This document shows positions 16,264-24,451 of a DNA stretch of 64,000 bases, in pieces. Made by a program: the position numbers and the translations under genes. The DNA is from Methanoregulaceae archaeon. GTDB lineage: Bacteria > Armatimonadota > Fimbriimonadia > Fimbriimonadales > Fimbriimonadaceae. Where the stretch lies: contig JADZEW010000030.1 in NCBI GenBank assembly GCA_020850325.1, positions 61,033-125,032 of the forward strand. The letters run 5' to 3'. The notes under the pieces are model-generated. The model searched no databases. It was given only the letters and a program-made list of their open reading frames with translations, and was not told the DNA's origin. Each line of letters starts with the position of its first letter. Within the stretch, counting starts at the first letter, position 1.

Positions 16264-16491
16264 ATGGGCAGTCTTCCCGTCATCAGCGGCCGAGAGGCGA
16301 GGCGGGCCTTTGAACGGGCAGGATGGCGCTTTGACCGTCAGTCGGGGAGCCACATGATCTTGGAGAAGCCAGGGATGACCGGCTTGCTTTCTGTTCCGGA
16401 CCATCGCGAACTCAGGACTGGATTGCTGCGTGGGTTAATCCGCGATGCAGGAATGACGGTTGATGAGTTTCTTGAACTGCTGCGGAGGTAG
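16264..16491 (+). CDS. hicA: HicA-like mRNA interferase toxin
   Basis: A 75-residue dsRBD-fold toxin. Hallmarks are SGREARRAFERAGWRFDRQSGSHMIL with the catalytic His in GSHMIL, then VPDHRELRTGLLRGLIRDAGMTVDEFLELL. It cleaves mRNA in known systems. The ATG at 16264 is chosen over an adjacent TTG at 16261. It is paired with hicB directly upstream. Confidence 0.9.
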   Translation: MGSLPVISGREARRAFERAGWRFDRQSGSHMILEKPGMTGLLSVPDHRELRTGLLRGLIRDAGMTVDEFLELLRR

Positions 16492-16559
16492 TAGAACCCG
16501 CTCTTTGCGGGGCACAAGACATCCCCGCCCCTCGTGGTTCTTTCCTGTGCAAACCAGTG

Positions 16560-16583
16560 GCGCGGTACGACGCCGCGCGCCTT
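16560..16583 (+). repeat. Dispersed GCGCGGTAC repeat, copy 2
   Basis: GCGCGGTACGACGCCGCGCG core, followed downstream by AAGAGGAACTCC. It is a direct repeat of 16721. Confidence 0.6.
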
Positions 16584-16720
16584 TTGATCGTTCCCCAAGA
16601 GGAACTCCAGCAACCCAACACGGCAACAGGCTCGGTTCGCCCGGTTGGCTCGGGTAGCTCGGGATCGCCCTCGCGTACCACCTTCAACACTAACATACCA
16701 ACAGGTTAACGGGCCAGCTG

Positions 16721-16750
16721 GCGCGGTACGACACCCCGCGCGCCTCGTGG
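16721..16750 (+). repeat. Dispersed GCGCGGTAC repeat, copy 3
   Basis: GCGCGGTACGACACCCCGCG followed by CGCCTCGTGG and AAGAGGAACTCC. Confidence 0.6.
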
Positions 16751-16772
16751 TGTTCCCTAAGAGGAACTCCGG

Positions 16773-16830
16773 CAACCCAACACTCCAACACTCCAACGTG
16801 CCAACGTGCCAACACACCAACCCGCTAACC
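16773..16830 (+). repeat. Degenerate 8-nt tandem repeat (CCAACACT/GCCAACGT type)
   Basis: Successive units CCAACACT, CCAACACT, CCAACGTG and similar. This is the reverse-complement form of the GTGTTGGC octamers at 42474-42545. Confidence 0.6.
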
Positions 16831-17364
16831 CCCAACGCACACGACAATCAACTCCCCTGGGCCGTGGACGCCGCGCACCAGCACCCCCTCGATGTCCGCC
16901 GTACGGCTTGGGCCGGTCACGAGCACCGAAGTCCTCCCCGACGCGTAAGCCGGCATCGCTTCCTCGAGGTGGGCGACGATCGCCTCTTCCCGAACCAAGA
17001 CCACATGGGTCGGTGGCGTCAACGAAGCCAGTCGAGGGCGGTCCGGGCCGGTGCTTAGCACCACCGAACCCGTTTCCGCGATCGCTAGATCGGCCCACGT
17101 GATGCCAACCGGGGCCGTCCACGGGTCTCCGGGCCGGCCGTCGCCATACGCCTCGCCTAAGTCCAACCCGGTGAGTGCGGACAGGGCGGCATCGTCCAGC
17201 GGACCCGACGACCGGAAAAACACGCCGCCCAGCGCTTCGAGGCGCTCCGCGAAATGCGCCCACAGGTCGCCCTCGATTGCCGGCACCTCCGCACGGGTCC
17301 CCGGCGCTTCGGGAACCGCACCCGGCGGGCCGAGTCGGCTCAAGATCGTATCGCGGTCGCTCAT
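16825..17364 (-). CDS. LUD domain protein (LutC/YkgG-like)
   Basis: A 179-residue protein with the LutC/YkgG pattern: GITWADLAIAETGSVVL, PPTHVVLVREEAIV, and a C-terminal VTGPSRTADIEGVLVRGVHGP. LutC is part of the iron-sulfur L-lactate dehydrogenase LutABC in other bacteria. No lutA or lutB is adjacent, so a role in lactate use is only an inference. It is divergent from ogt, with the two starts only 32 bp apart. Confidence 0.88.
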   Translation of the reverse strand: MSDRDTILSRLGPPGAVPEAPGTRAEVPAIEGDLWAHFAERLEALGGVFFRSSGPLDDAALSALTGLDLGEAYGDGRPGDPWTAPVGITWADLAIAETGSVVLSTGPDRPRLASLTPPTHVVLVREEAIVAHLEEAMPAYASGRTSVLVTGPSRTADIEGVLVRGVHGPGELIVVCVGG

Positions 17365-17384
17365 CCTACGGGCATTCTGACGGA

Positions 17385-17390
17385 TACAAT
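17385..17390 (+). promoter_or_regulatory. -10 hexamer TACAAT of leaderless ogt
   Basis: TACAAT, then 6 nt, then the ATG at 17397. Confidence 0.65.
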
Positions 17391-17396
17391 GCCCTC

Positions 17397-17912
17397 ATGG
17401 TGCTCGCGCGGCAGGTGATTGAGACGCCCTTGGGGCCGATGGCCGCGTACGCGACCTCCGACGCGCTCGTCATGTTCGAGTTCGCCGACGAGGAGCGGGA
17501 GGCCTGGTCGAAGGAACGGCTGCTCGGCGCAGTTTCGGCGCGGATCTACACCGGGCGCACCGACATACATGACCTGGTTGAACGTGAGATCGGCGAGTAC
17601 TTCTCGGGTTCGCTCCGTCAGTTCTCGGTGCCGTTGCGGCCGGTTGGCACCGACTTCCAACTGCGCGTGTGGAACCTGCTGCTCGACATTCCCTATGGCG
17701 AGACGCGTACCTACGGCGAACTCGCCCAGCAGATCGGGGATCCGAACACGGTGCGCGCGGTCGGCATGGCGAACGGCGCGAACCGGCTCGCGATCCTCAT
17801 TCCGTGCCACCGGGTGATCGGCGCGGACGGATCGCTGACGGGATATGGCGGTGGCGTTTGGCGCAAGCAACGCCTTCTGGAGATTGAGCAAGGTCAGGCG
17901 GGGCTGTTCTAG
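17397..17912 (+). CDS. ogt: Methylated-DNA-protein-cysteine S-methyltransferase
   Basis: Repairs O6-alkylguanine by suicidal transfer to its own cysteine. The 171-residue product has the active site IPCHRV with nucleophile Cys137, the helix-turn-helix segment YGELAQQIGDPNTVRAVGMANGAN, and the C-terminal GYGGGVWRKQRLLEIE. The ATG at 17397 is set by TACAAT exactly 6 nt upstream, which predicts a leaderless mRNA. It is first of the unit ogt-pxpA-pxpC, overlapping pxpA by 1 base. Confidence 0.95.
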   Translation: MVLARQVIETPLGPMAAYATSDALVMFEFADEEREAWSKERLLGAVSARIYTGRTDIHDLVEREIGEYFSGSLRQFSVPLRPVGTDFQLRVWNLLLDIPYGETRTYGELAQQIGDPNTVRAVGMANGANRLAILIPCHRVIGADGSLTGYGGGVWRKQRLLEIEQGQAGLF

Positions 17913-18571
17913 TGCGGCGCGACCTGAATGTCGATATCGGCGAGGGCTTTCCCCATGACGCCGCACTGCTCGAGTTCGCGACTTCAGCCAATGTGTGCTG
18001 TGGAATGCATGCCGGGTCGTGGGAGCTCACCCTCGAGACCATCGAGTTATGCCGGAGCCGAGGAACAAGAATCGGCGCGCATCCCGGTTATCCAAACCGC
18101 GAGGCGATGGGACGGGTCCACCCCGACTTGCCGCCGGCGGAGATCGAGGCGAGTCTGCGAGATCAGGTTTGGCGCTTCACAAAGGCCTGTTCCCCGGCCT
18201 ACATCAAGCCTCATGGGGCTTGGTACAACGAACTCCTCAAGCCGGTGGCCGGGTTCGAGGCGCGGCGGATTGCCGAGGAGATTGCGCTCGAGTACGAGTT
18301 GCCCCTCATGGTGCTATCAGCGGTGCCGCTCGGAGTAGCGATGATCCGCGAGGGATTTGCCGACCGGGCGTACGAGCCGGATGGATCGCTGCGACCACGA
18401 TCGCTCCCCGGCGCGGTGCTTCATGATCCCGCGGATGTGGCCTACCAAGTCCGGCGGCTGGCGAAGACGGTGGATTCGATTTGCCTCCACGGCGACACCC
18501 CGGACGCGCTCATGTTTGCCGAACTGGTGACCAAGACGCTGCGCGACGCGGGCTACGAGGTCGGTCCTTGA
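17912..18571 (+). CDS. pxpA: 5-oxoprolinase subunit A (LamB/YcsF family)
   Basis: Part of the prokaryotic ATP-dependent 5-oxoprolinase that opens pyroglutamate to glutamate. The 219-residue product shows LNVDIGEGFPHD, NVCCGMHAG, GAHPGYPNR, YIKPHGAWYN, EGFADRAY and ICLHGDTP. It is slightly shorter than the usual 245-255 residues. The start is a GTG at 17912, overlapping the ogt stop by 1 base, and it ends in a TTGA overlap with pxpC. The usual pxpB is missing. Confidence 0.93.
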   Translation: MRRDLNVDIGEGFPHDAALLEFATSANVCCGMHAGSWELTLETIELCRSRGTRIGAHPGYPNREAMGRVHPDLPPAEIEASLRDQVWRFTKACSPAYIKPHGAWYNELLKPVAGFEARRIAEEIALEYELPLMVLSAVPLGVAMIREGFADRAYEPDGSLRPRSLPGAVLHDPADVAYQVRRLAKTVDSICLHGDTPDALMFAELVTKTLRDAGYEVGP

Positions 18572-19368
18572 GTCTGCTGATCCGCCAAGTGGGTGATACG
18601 ACGTGGCAGGATGTTGGGCGCGCGGGGCATCTCGCTCACGGGGTCCCCCACGGAGGGCCGATGGATCGCACCGCGTGGCGGTTGGCTACCCAGATGGCGG
18701 GTACATCCGTGGCGCTGGAAGTCGGCCCGTTTGGGCTCATCGCCCAAGCGACCACCGACGGAGCGTTTGCAATCGTCGGAGCCGAGCGACCAGTTCTTGT
18801 GAGCGGGCAACCTCAGGAAGGTCAGGGCGTCGTTCGCTATCGCGAAGGGGACACCGTCGAGATCGGGTATCCCTCCCGCGGGGCATGGTCGTACCTGGCG
18901 CTCGCGGGGCTAACTTCACCCGCCGAGAGCGGTTGGCTGGGTTCAGTGTCGAGCGTGCGCGTGCAGCGGGGCGACCTCATTACGGGCCGGGGGACGTTGC
19001 CGCTCCGCCGTCTGGCCGAGCCGCTGTCGACGCTCGAGGGTCCGCTCGTCGTTCTTCCCGGACCCCACAAAGAACTACTCTCTGCGCTGGTTAGCGCCGA
19101 GTGGCGGGTGTCGCCGACGATGGATCGGACGGGAATCCGGTTGGAGGGCACTGCCCTCCCGCTGCCGGATATGGGCTCGATCCCCAGTGAGCCTCAGGTG
19201 ATCGCGACCGTCCAGCTCACCACCGGCGGTACCCCGATCCTCATCGGCCCGGACGGGCCGACGATCGGCGGCTATCCGAAGCCCGCTATCATCGCGGACG
19301 GATCGCGCGACCGCATCGGGCAACTCAAGCCCGGTGATAAGCTCGCTTTTGTGGAGCACAGCACCTAG
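18568..19368 (+). CDS. pxpC: 5-oxoprolinase subunit C / KipA-like biotin-dependent carboxyltransferase-type domain
   Basis: A 266-residue member of the KipA/AHS2 family, with VGDTTWQDVGRAGHLAHGVPHGGPMD at the N-terminus, SPTMDRTGIRLEG in the middle, and IPSEPQVIATVQLTTGGTPILIGPDGPTIGGYPK near the end. It starts at TTG 18568 in a TTGA overlap with pxpA. At 266 residues it is shorter than the usual 300 or more. PxpC normally forms a complex with PxpB, which is not encoded here. A decayed copy of its 3' end lies at 20113-20238. Confidence 0.9.
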   Translation: MSLLIRQVGDTTWQDVGRAGHLAHGVPHGGPMDRTAWRLATQMAGTSVALEVGPFGLIAQATTDGAFAIVGAERPVLVSGQPQEGQGVVRYREGDTVEIGYPSRGAWSYLALAGLTSPAESGWLGSVSSVRVQRGDLITGRGTLPLRRLAEPLSTLEGPLVVLPGPHKELLSALVSAEWRVSPTMDRTGIRLEGTALPLPDMGSIPSEPQVIATVQLTTGGTPILIGPDGPTIGGYPKPAIIADGSRDRIGQLKPGDKLAFVEHST

Positions 19369-19409
19369 CTACCGTGCCCGCATCCCATCACCCTCGCTCG
19401 GGCACCCGA

Positions 19410-19958
19410 TCAGCGGCGTCGCCTGTAGAGTGCGGCGAGTCCGACGGCGAACACAATCAAAGCTGCCGGTTCGGGTACGAGGCTCGCCATGCCTTCAAAC
19501 CCTGGATTCAGTGAGCTATAGAAGTAGTCGTTGCCGTAGTAGGCTCCGTCGGACGCGAAGGCAAACCAAGGAACCATGGTTGGGGCGTCGACGAGCGTCG
19601 ATCGCGCCCGAAAGCCGCTCTGCGTCTGACCGGTCAAGACGTTGTACGGGTCGCCCGTGTTGAGCCAGATGTTGTTGTAGGTAAGGTTGGATCCGCCAAA
19701 GCCGGAGTTGTTCCAACTGACCACCGCGTTAGGATCCCAACCCACCGGAGACGAGGAGATGTCGCGACCGGTATCAAGCAGGACGCCGAAGAAGTAGAGT
19801 TGGCCCTCATCGGGCAAAAGGTTGTTGGTCAGCGAGAAATCGAGAATCCAATCTCCGGAGACCCCGCTAGCGGTGAAGGTTACGGTTGGCATCCGCTGTG
19901 CGGCGGTCAAGGATACGGCGGCCAATGCCAAAGCTGTTGTCAAGAAGCGTGTTTTCAT
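19410..19958 (-). CDS. PEP-CTERM sorting-signal protein, paralogue 1
   Basis: A 182-residue exported protein: signal peptide MKTRFLTTALALAAVSLTAAQ, a beta-rich body, and a C-terminal PEP-CTERM tripartite tail (VPEPAALIVFAVGLAALYRRRR) for recognition and removal by an exosortase. A strong GGAGGAG precedes the ATG, so the mRNA has a real leader. It is closely related to the protein at 20284-20832, with the same start RMPTV after the signal peptide, the DPNA.W.N motif, NNIWLN/NNNWLN, and the same length. The function of the body is unknown. Confidence 0.9.
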   Translation of the reverse strand: MKTRFLTTALALAAVSLTAAQRMPTVTFTASGVSGDWILDFSLTNNLLPDEGQLYFFGVLLDTGRDISSSPVGWDPNAVVSWNNSGFGGSNLTYNNIWLNTGDPYNVLTGQTQSGFRARSTLVDAPTMVPWFAFASDGAYYGNDYFYSSLNPGFEGMASLVPEPAALIVFAVGLAALYRRRR

Positions 19959-20112
19959 GGTTGCTCCTCCAACTCATGTTAGCCGCCAGGGTCTCCACAC
20001 GGACCCAAGGCAAACATAACCCGCACATAAATCAGGGCAAGTCCAGGTTTTGGCGCATCTGCTGGGCCGGCTCGCCGACGGGATCGATCCGCTACGCCCT
20101 CCGGCCGGATAG

Positions 20113-20238
20113 GACTGCTCTCTGCAGTGGTTAGCGTCGTGTGGCGGGTATCGCCACCAACGGCAGCCGAAGCCCGCGATCATCGCGGATCGCTCGCTCG
20201 ACCCCATGGGGACTCGAGCCCGGCGATCGGGTCGAGTT
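20113..20238 (+). pseudogene. Decayed fragment of pxpC 3' end
   Basis: The text at 20113-20160 matches pxpC around 19075-19120 (CTCTCTGC, GTGGTTAGCG, GTGGCGGGT, TCGCC in order). After an internal loss of about 140-150 nt, 20161-20238 matches pxpC around 19268-19350 (CCGAAGCCCGC, ATCATCGCGGA, AAGCCCGG/GAGCCCGG). Substitutions destroy the frame. Its place before a second PEP-CTERM gene mirrors the intact pxpC before the first, pointing to a tandem duplication. Confidence 0.75.
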
Positions 20239-20242
20239 TCAG

Positions 20243-20277
20243 CCCCCCCACGCACGATAGGACGTGCGTGCGGGGGC
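20243..20277. terminator. GC-rich hairpin downstream of PEP-CTERM paralogue 2
   Basis: CCCCCACGCAC and GTGCGTGCGGGGG form a near-perfect stem around GATAGGAC, 7 nt past the minus-strand stop at 20284. No U-run follows, so termination strength is uncertain. Confidence 0.5.
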
Positions 20278-20283
20278 CAGAGG

Positions 20284-20832
20284 CTACTTGCGGCGCCGAC
20301 GCATCAACGCGGCGACACCCAGACCCACGACCGCCATGGTCGCCGGTTCGGGCACCGGGTTGGCGATGCCTTCGAATCCAGGGTTAGCCTGGTTGTTGAA
20401 GTTGTCATTGCCGCCGTAGGTACCGTTAAAGGCAAAGGCGAACCACTGGACGCTCGTCGGTGCGTTCACGTCCGTCGAGGTCACCTGGAATCCGCTCAGC
20501 GAAGTTCCGGGCGTGATCTCGTTCACCCCCGTGGGGTTGAGCCAGTTGTTGTTGTAGATCGTTGACGATCCGCCGTACGGCGTGTTGTCCCACGTGGGCC
20601 AAGCGTTAGGATCCCAATTAGCGGGCGATCCCACGATGCCAGGCGCGCTGAGCAACACCCCGAAGAAGTAGAGGTTGCCCTCACCCGACAGGAAGTTGTT
20701 GGTGACGTTAAAGTCGAGCGTCCAGTTGCCACTCGAACCCGAAACCACGAAATCGACGGTTGGCATACGCTGCGCCGACGCGGCCACTGCCGCCGTCAAG
20801 GCCGCCATGCTGAGCACAAATTTGAATTTCAA
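20284..20832 (-). CDS. PEP-CTERM sorting-signal protein, paralogue 2
   Basis: A 182-residue protein, equal in length to paralogue 1 (19410-19958). The start is best placed at the TTG at 20832 (KFKFVLSMAALTAAVAASAQ signal peptide), with GGAGGG 8 nt upstream. Upstream in-frame codons give a non-signal-like extension. The C-terminus VPEPATMAVVGLGVAALMRRRRK is a clear PEP-CTERM tail. Both paralogues are transcribed toward the pxp genes and each is followed by a pxpC 3' end, intact or decayed. Confidence 0.9.
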   Translation of the reverse strand: MKFKFVLSMAALTAAVAASAQRMPTVDFVVSGSSGNWTLDFNVTNNFLSGEGNLYFFGVLLSAPGIVGSPANWDPNAWPTWDNTPYGGSSTIYNNNWLNPTGVNEITPGTSLSGFQVTSTDVNAPTSVQWFAFAFNGTYGGNDNFNNQANPGFEGIANPVPEPATMAVVGLGVAALMRRRRK

Positions 20833-20941
20833 AAGAAAAGTCCCTCCAGTAATCGCAAAGACGCGATGCCACCGACTACTAGACCAGCAGTATATGCGAA
20901 CTGCGTGAAATCCGAGCAGTAGGCAACCGAATCTGGCAACT

Positions 20942-21559
20942 CTACGAGGACTCGCTGATCGAAGCGATTGCGGCATTCACTTGCTTTGCTGTGTCACGGG
21001 CGGGATCAATGGACCATGCACGCCAACCAAGCGCTCTGGCCGCCTCGACGTTGACGCGAGTATCGTCGAAGAACGCGATCTCGTTGGGGTCGGGCCACCC
21101 GGCCAGTTCGCGAAACCGATCGAAGATGGCCGCATGCGGCTTCTCCATCTGATGCTCATGCGAAGCGACCGCAACGCTCAAGCGGGAGACATTCGGAAAC
21201 CGCGTCCCCTGCCGCATCTCTTGCCAGTGCGGCGCGTTCGTGTTCGAAAGGCATCCGCAAATCACTCCGGCCGCTTCGAGAGTCTCGATGAATTCGAGGG
21301 TCCCGGGATACGGCTCGACGAGGATGTGGTTGTGGGCCGCGAGTGCCTGGGCGGGATCGACGCCCAGCAAGGCACTCAGCTCACCCAGATAATCGGACTC
21401 GCTCAGACGCCCTGCCTGGAACTCGATGAACGGGGGGAAGTAGAGAAAGCTTCCTGGCGATCCATCGACGACAACGCCGGCGCGCTGCGCCGCCTCCGCC
21501 ATGTCGGTCGTGATGCGTACCAGCACGCCCCCCAAATCGAAGCATACGACCTTGATCAC
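20942..21559 (-). CDS. HAD-like hydrolase
   Basis: A 205-residue haloacid dehalogenase-superfamily protein. Motif I is CFDLGGVLV with nucleophile Asp8, motif II LSNTNAPHW, a Lys in EKPHAAIFDR serves as motif III, and motif IV is IAFFDDTRVNVEAA. This pattern is of the YihX/epoxide-hydrolase-N type, usually a sugar-phosphate phosphatase, but the substrate is unknown. It starts at GTG 21559 in a GTGA overlap with uvrC, preceded by GAGGA, so it is translationally coupled to uvrC. Confidence 0.88.
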   Translation of the reverse strand: MIKVVCFDLGGVLVRITTDMAEAAQRAGVVVDGSPGSFLYFPPFIEFQAGRLSESDYLGELSALLGVDPAQALAAHNHILVEPYPGTLEFIETLEAAGVICGCLSNTNAPHWQEMRQGTRFPNVSRLSVAVASHEHQMEKPHAAIFDRFRELAGWPDPNEIAFFDDTRVNVEAARALGWRAWSIDPARDTAKQVNAAIASISESS

Positions 21560-23406
21560 TCCTCATCCCCCTTCAGATACTCGCGGATCTGCTCGGCTAG
21601 GGTGCGCGTCATCGTCGGCACGGAGGCCAAGTCATCCACACTCGCCCGCCGGATGGCCTCGAGTGAGCCGAACGTGCGCAGCAGCATCCGCTTCCGCCTT
21701 GGGCCAACCCCGGGAATCTCCTCCAGCAGCGAGCCGTGCATCCGCTTGTCGCGGATCTTGCGGTGGTAGGTCAGTGCGAATCGGTGGGCTTCGTCTCTCA
21801 GTCGGCGCAAAAGCAAGAGCCCCGGCGACTGGAGCGGCAACTCAACGACCCGATAAGCGTAGCCCTCGGCGGTCGGCTCGGGCACGTAGATCAGCTCCAT
21901 TTTCTTGGCGAGTCCCACCATCGGGATGGTGAGCTGCAGCGCATCCCGAGCCGCCAACGCCGCCGATAGCTGCCCCTTCCCCCCGTCGATCATGATCAAG
22001 TCGGGCATCCGTGTGAACTTCTCGTCGCCGTCCAGCGCCGACTTCAGCCGCCGCAAAATCACCTCGTTCATCATCGCAAAGTCGTTGGGGTCCTCGGGGT
22101 GGTAGCGGATCTTGAAGCGGCGATACTCGGCCTTCGCGGGCTCGCCATTCTCGGTGACGACCATCGACCCCACCGGTGCCTTGCCTTGGATGTTCGAGAT
22201 GTCGTACCCCTCGACCCGTAGCGGCGGGCTAGAGAGGCCGAGGGCTTCCTGCAGTTCGGTGGTGGCGCGTTCCGTCCAGGCTTCGCGCTGGGCGAGTTCG
22301 GCGGAGAAAGTCGACAGCGCCTGCTCGGCGTTTTGCGCGGCAAGCTCGACCAGCCGCAGCTTCTCGCCCCCTTGCGGTACCGCCATCGTCACCGCCGACC
22401 CCTTGCGCTGGCGAAGCCACGACTCGACAATCTTCCGCTCTTCGATCTCGACCGGCAGCAGCACCTCCCGCGGCACATCGGGCGCATCAGCGTAATACTG
22501 CTTCACAAACTCGCCGACGGCCTCGGCGGGCGCGGCCTCCGATGCTCCGTCGAGAAAGAACTGCCGCTGGCCGATGAGCTTGCCGTTGCGCACATAGAGC
22601 ATCTGGATCGCGGAGCCGCGATCATCCTTGACCACCGCGATGACGTCTTGATCCCCGCCGTCGGTGTTGAGCACCTTCTGGCGCTGCATCACCGCGTCGA
22701 TCGACTGAAGCTGGTCGCGAATCTTCGCCGCCTTCTCAAAGTCGAGGTCCTCGGCGGCGGTTTGCATATCGGTGCGCATGGATTCGACGAGGACCTCGCC
22801 CTTGCCGTCGAGGAACTGCTCGACCTGCTTCAGCACGTCTTTGTACGCCTTGACGTCGGCGAGCCCCGCGCAGGGGGCGAGGCATTGGTTGAGATGGTAG
22901 TACAGGCAAGGACGCTGCTCGTCTCGCCCCGACCAGCTCTTGCCGCAGGGGATGAGCGGAAACACCTTGTGGAGCAGCTGCAAGGTCTCGCGTACCGCCC
23001 AGGCGCTCGTGTATGGCCCAAAGTAGCGCGCGCCGTCCTTGCGCACCTTCCGAGTGAACAGCACGCGCGGAAATCGCTCGTTGGTGATCGTGATGTAGGG
23101 GTAGCTCTTGTCGTCCCGCATCCGCACATTGAACGGCGGGCGGTGCTGCTTGATGAGGTTGCACTCGAGGACGAGGGCCTCGAGCTCGGAGTCGACGACG
23201 AAGGTCTCGATGTCGTCGATCCGCCGGACCATCCTCCCGATGCGCGCGCCGTGGCGGGTGGACGATTGGAAGTAGCTCCGCACTCGGTGCCGGAGCGACT
23301 TGGCCTTGCCCACGTAGAGCACGTCGCCCTTGGCGTCGCGATAGATGTAGCATCCCGGCGACGCCGGCAGGGACTTCAGCTTATCGACGACCTTTTCAGA
23401 AGGCAT
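21556..23406 (-). CDS. uvrC: Excinuclease ABC subunit C
   Basis: Makes both incisions in nucleotide excision repair. The 616-residue product has a GIY-YIG domain at the N-terminus (GCYIYRDAKGDVLYVGKAKSLRHRV), a UVR UvrB-binding segment (LDFEKAAKIRDQLQSID), the RNase H-like endonuclease (SNIQGKAPVGSMVV, MIDGGKGQLSAA) and C-terminal helix-hairpin-helix repeats (IPGVGPRRKRMLLRTFGSLEAI). Length is normal. The upstream gap (23407-23632) contains only repeats. Confidence 0.97.
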   Translation of the reverse strand: MPSEKVVDKLKSLPASPGCYIYRDAKGDVLYVGKAKSLRHRVRSYFQSSTRHGARIGRMVRRIDDIETFVVDSELEALVLECNLIKQHRPPFNVRMRDDKSYPYITITNERFPRVLFTRKVRKDGARYFGPYTSAWAVRETLQLLHKVFPLIPCGKSWSGRDEQRPCLYYHLNQCLAPCAGLADVKAYKDVLKQVEQFLDGKGEVLVESMRTDMQTAAEDLDFEKAAKIRDQLQSIDAVMQRQKVLNTDGGDQDVIAVVKDDRGSAIQMLYVRNGKLIGQRQFFLDGASEAAPAEAVGEFVKQYYADAPDVPREVLLPVEIEERKIVESWLRQRKGSAVTMAVPQGGEKLRLVELAAQNAEQALSTFSAELAQREAWTERATTELQEALGLSSPPLRVEGYDISNIQGKAPVGSMVVTENGEPAKAEYRRFKIRYHPEDPNDFAMMNEVILRRLKSALDGDEKFTRMPDLIMIDGGKGQLSAALAARDALQLTIPMVGLAKKMELIYVPEPTAEGYAYRVVELPLQSPGLLLLRRLRDEAHRFALTYHRKIRDKRMHGSLLEEIPGVGPRRKRMLLRTFGSLEAIRRASVDDLASVPTMTRTLAEQIREYLKGDEE

Positions 23407-23433
23407 GGGGCGCTTCTGTTATACGCGGGAATG

Positions 23434-23580
23434 GCGCGGGTTGGCTCGGATGGGATTGCTCGGGTGGCGCGGGTTGGCCGGTGTTAGCTCGGATTGGGAA
23501 TGGCCACGAGGCGCGCGGGGGCGTCGTACCGCGCAATCGGCGGGTGGGCTCGGATTGCTCGGATTGGCCCGGCTCAGTTA
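23434..23580. repeat. Degenerate GGNTNGCTCGG short tandem repeats
   Basis: A run of units such as GGGTTGGCTCGG, GGATTGCTCGGG and GGTTAGCTCGGATTG fills the gap between uvrC and the next gene, interrupted by an inverted GCGCGGTAC repeat. Similar strings occur at about 14122-14155, 16627-16664 and 54693-54735. Confidence 0.6.
23505..23534 (-). repeat. Dispersed GCGCGGTAC repeat, copy 4 (inverted)
   Basis: On the minus strand it reads GCGCGGTACGACGCCCCCGC then GCGCCTCGTG, matching the copy at 16721. Confidence 0.6.
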
Positions 23581-23632
23581 GGACCACGAGGAGCGAGGGC
23601 GGCATGCCCGAACTCGGGCGTCAATGGTCTGA

Positions 23633-24451
23633 CTATCCGCCGTCCTTCTTGTCCGTCCGCGGGCCCACCCGCTTGCGCCATTCGGCCATCTTCTCGGCTT
23701 CGGCCAGTTCCTTCTTCAGGTACTTGATCCGGGCTTCGGAAGCCTTCGCCTTCAGCGCCTTCTTGTACATCTCCACGGCTTGCGCTTCTTCGCCGTCGGC
23801 GATCAGACGCTTCGCTTTGAGCTCCAGGATGAACGTGTCGTTGGGAGCGAGCTTCGCCGCTCGATCGAAGAGGAGCTTGCCATTGCGTCCGTAACTTTGA
23901 TGCACCAGAATCAGGGCCAACACCTGTTTATCCACGTGAATGCCTTTGTCATCCACCATGCCAAAAGGAAGGCTCGAACGCCGCGCTAGTGCGACCTCGA
24001 CGAGTTGCTTTTCAAGCACTTCACGATCGCGCCCGGTTTTGATCCCAGAAAACTCTACAGCCGCGATCGAAAGACCCGATGTTGTTGAGTTAAAGAGAGC
24101 GCTGTGAATCCTATACTGCTCAACGACTTCCTTCGAGACCTCCAGAATGGCACGGATATCTTCGTAGTGACCCTGGAGGAAGGCGACATCAAACGCCAAC
24201 ATCCTGAAGAGGTAATCAAGAGGAAACTGGGATCGATAATGCCTAATCACCGCGTCAGCCTCCTTGATATACCCTGCTGCCAAGAGTGCTTGTGCTCTCT
24301 CTTGAGCCTCCTTGGGGGCCCTGATAGAGGCATCCGATGGAGGGTCGATATTCTTACCTCCGACCTTAACAACTTGTCCCACTACGCTGCCTGCCATAAA
24401 GACAAGAGCGAGCACTATCGCCGTAAGCTTCGACAGAGCAATCACTTTCAT
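23633..24451 (-). CDS. Secreted TPR-like hypothetical protein
   Basis: A 272-residue protein with signal peptide MKVIALSKLTAIVLALVFMAGSVVGQ. The mature part is helical, with TPR-like units (AQALLAAGYIKEADAVIRHYRSQFP and LKAKRLIADGEEAQAVEMYKKALK) and a charged C-terminal coiled segment. The ATG at 24451 overlaps the stop of the upstream gene in ATGA, so it is co-translated with the frameshifted secreted protein. Function unknown. Confidence 0.75.
   Translation of the reverse strand: MKVIALSKLTAIVLALVFMAGSVVGQVVKVGGKNIDPPSDASIRAPKEAQERAQALLAAGYIKEADAVIRHYRSQFPLDYLFRMLAFDVAFLQGHYEDIRAILEVSKEVVEQYRIHSALFNSTTSGLSIAAVEFSGIKTGRDREVLEKQLVEVALARRSSLPFGMVDDKGIHVDKQVLALILVHQSYGRNGKLLFDRAAKLAPNDTFILELKAKRLIADGEEAQAVEMYKKALKAKASEARIKYLKKELAEAEKMAEWRKRVGPRTDKKDGG

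Larger units (their letters stand above)
16492..16824. other. 333-bp gap without a gene, direct and short tandem repeats
   Basis: Two direct copies of a unit of about 65 bp (16560-16625 and 16721-16787) share GCGCGGTACGAC, then CCGCGCGCC, then AAGAGGAACTCC and GCAACCCAACAC. Between them are CTCGGGTNG-type repeats (16627-16664). After them is a run of 8-nt GCCAACAC-like units up to about 16830. I see no gene. Confidence 0.65.
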
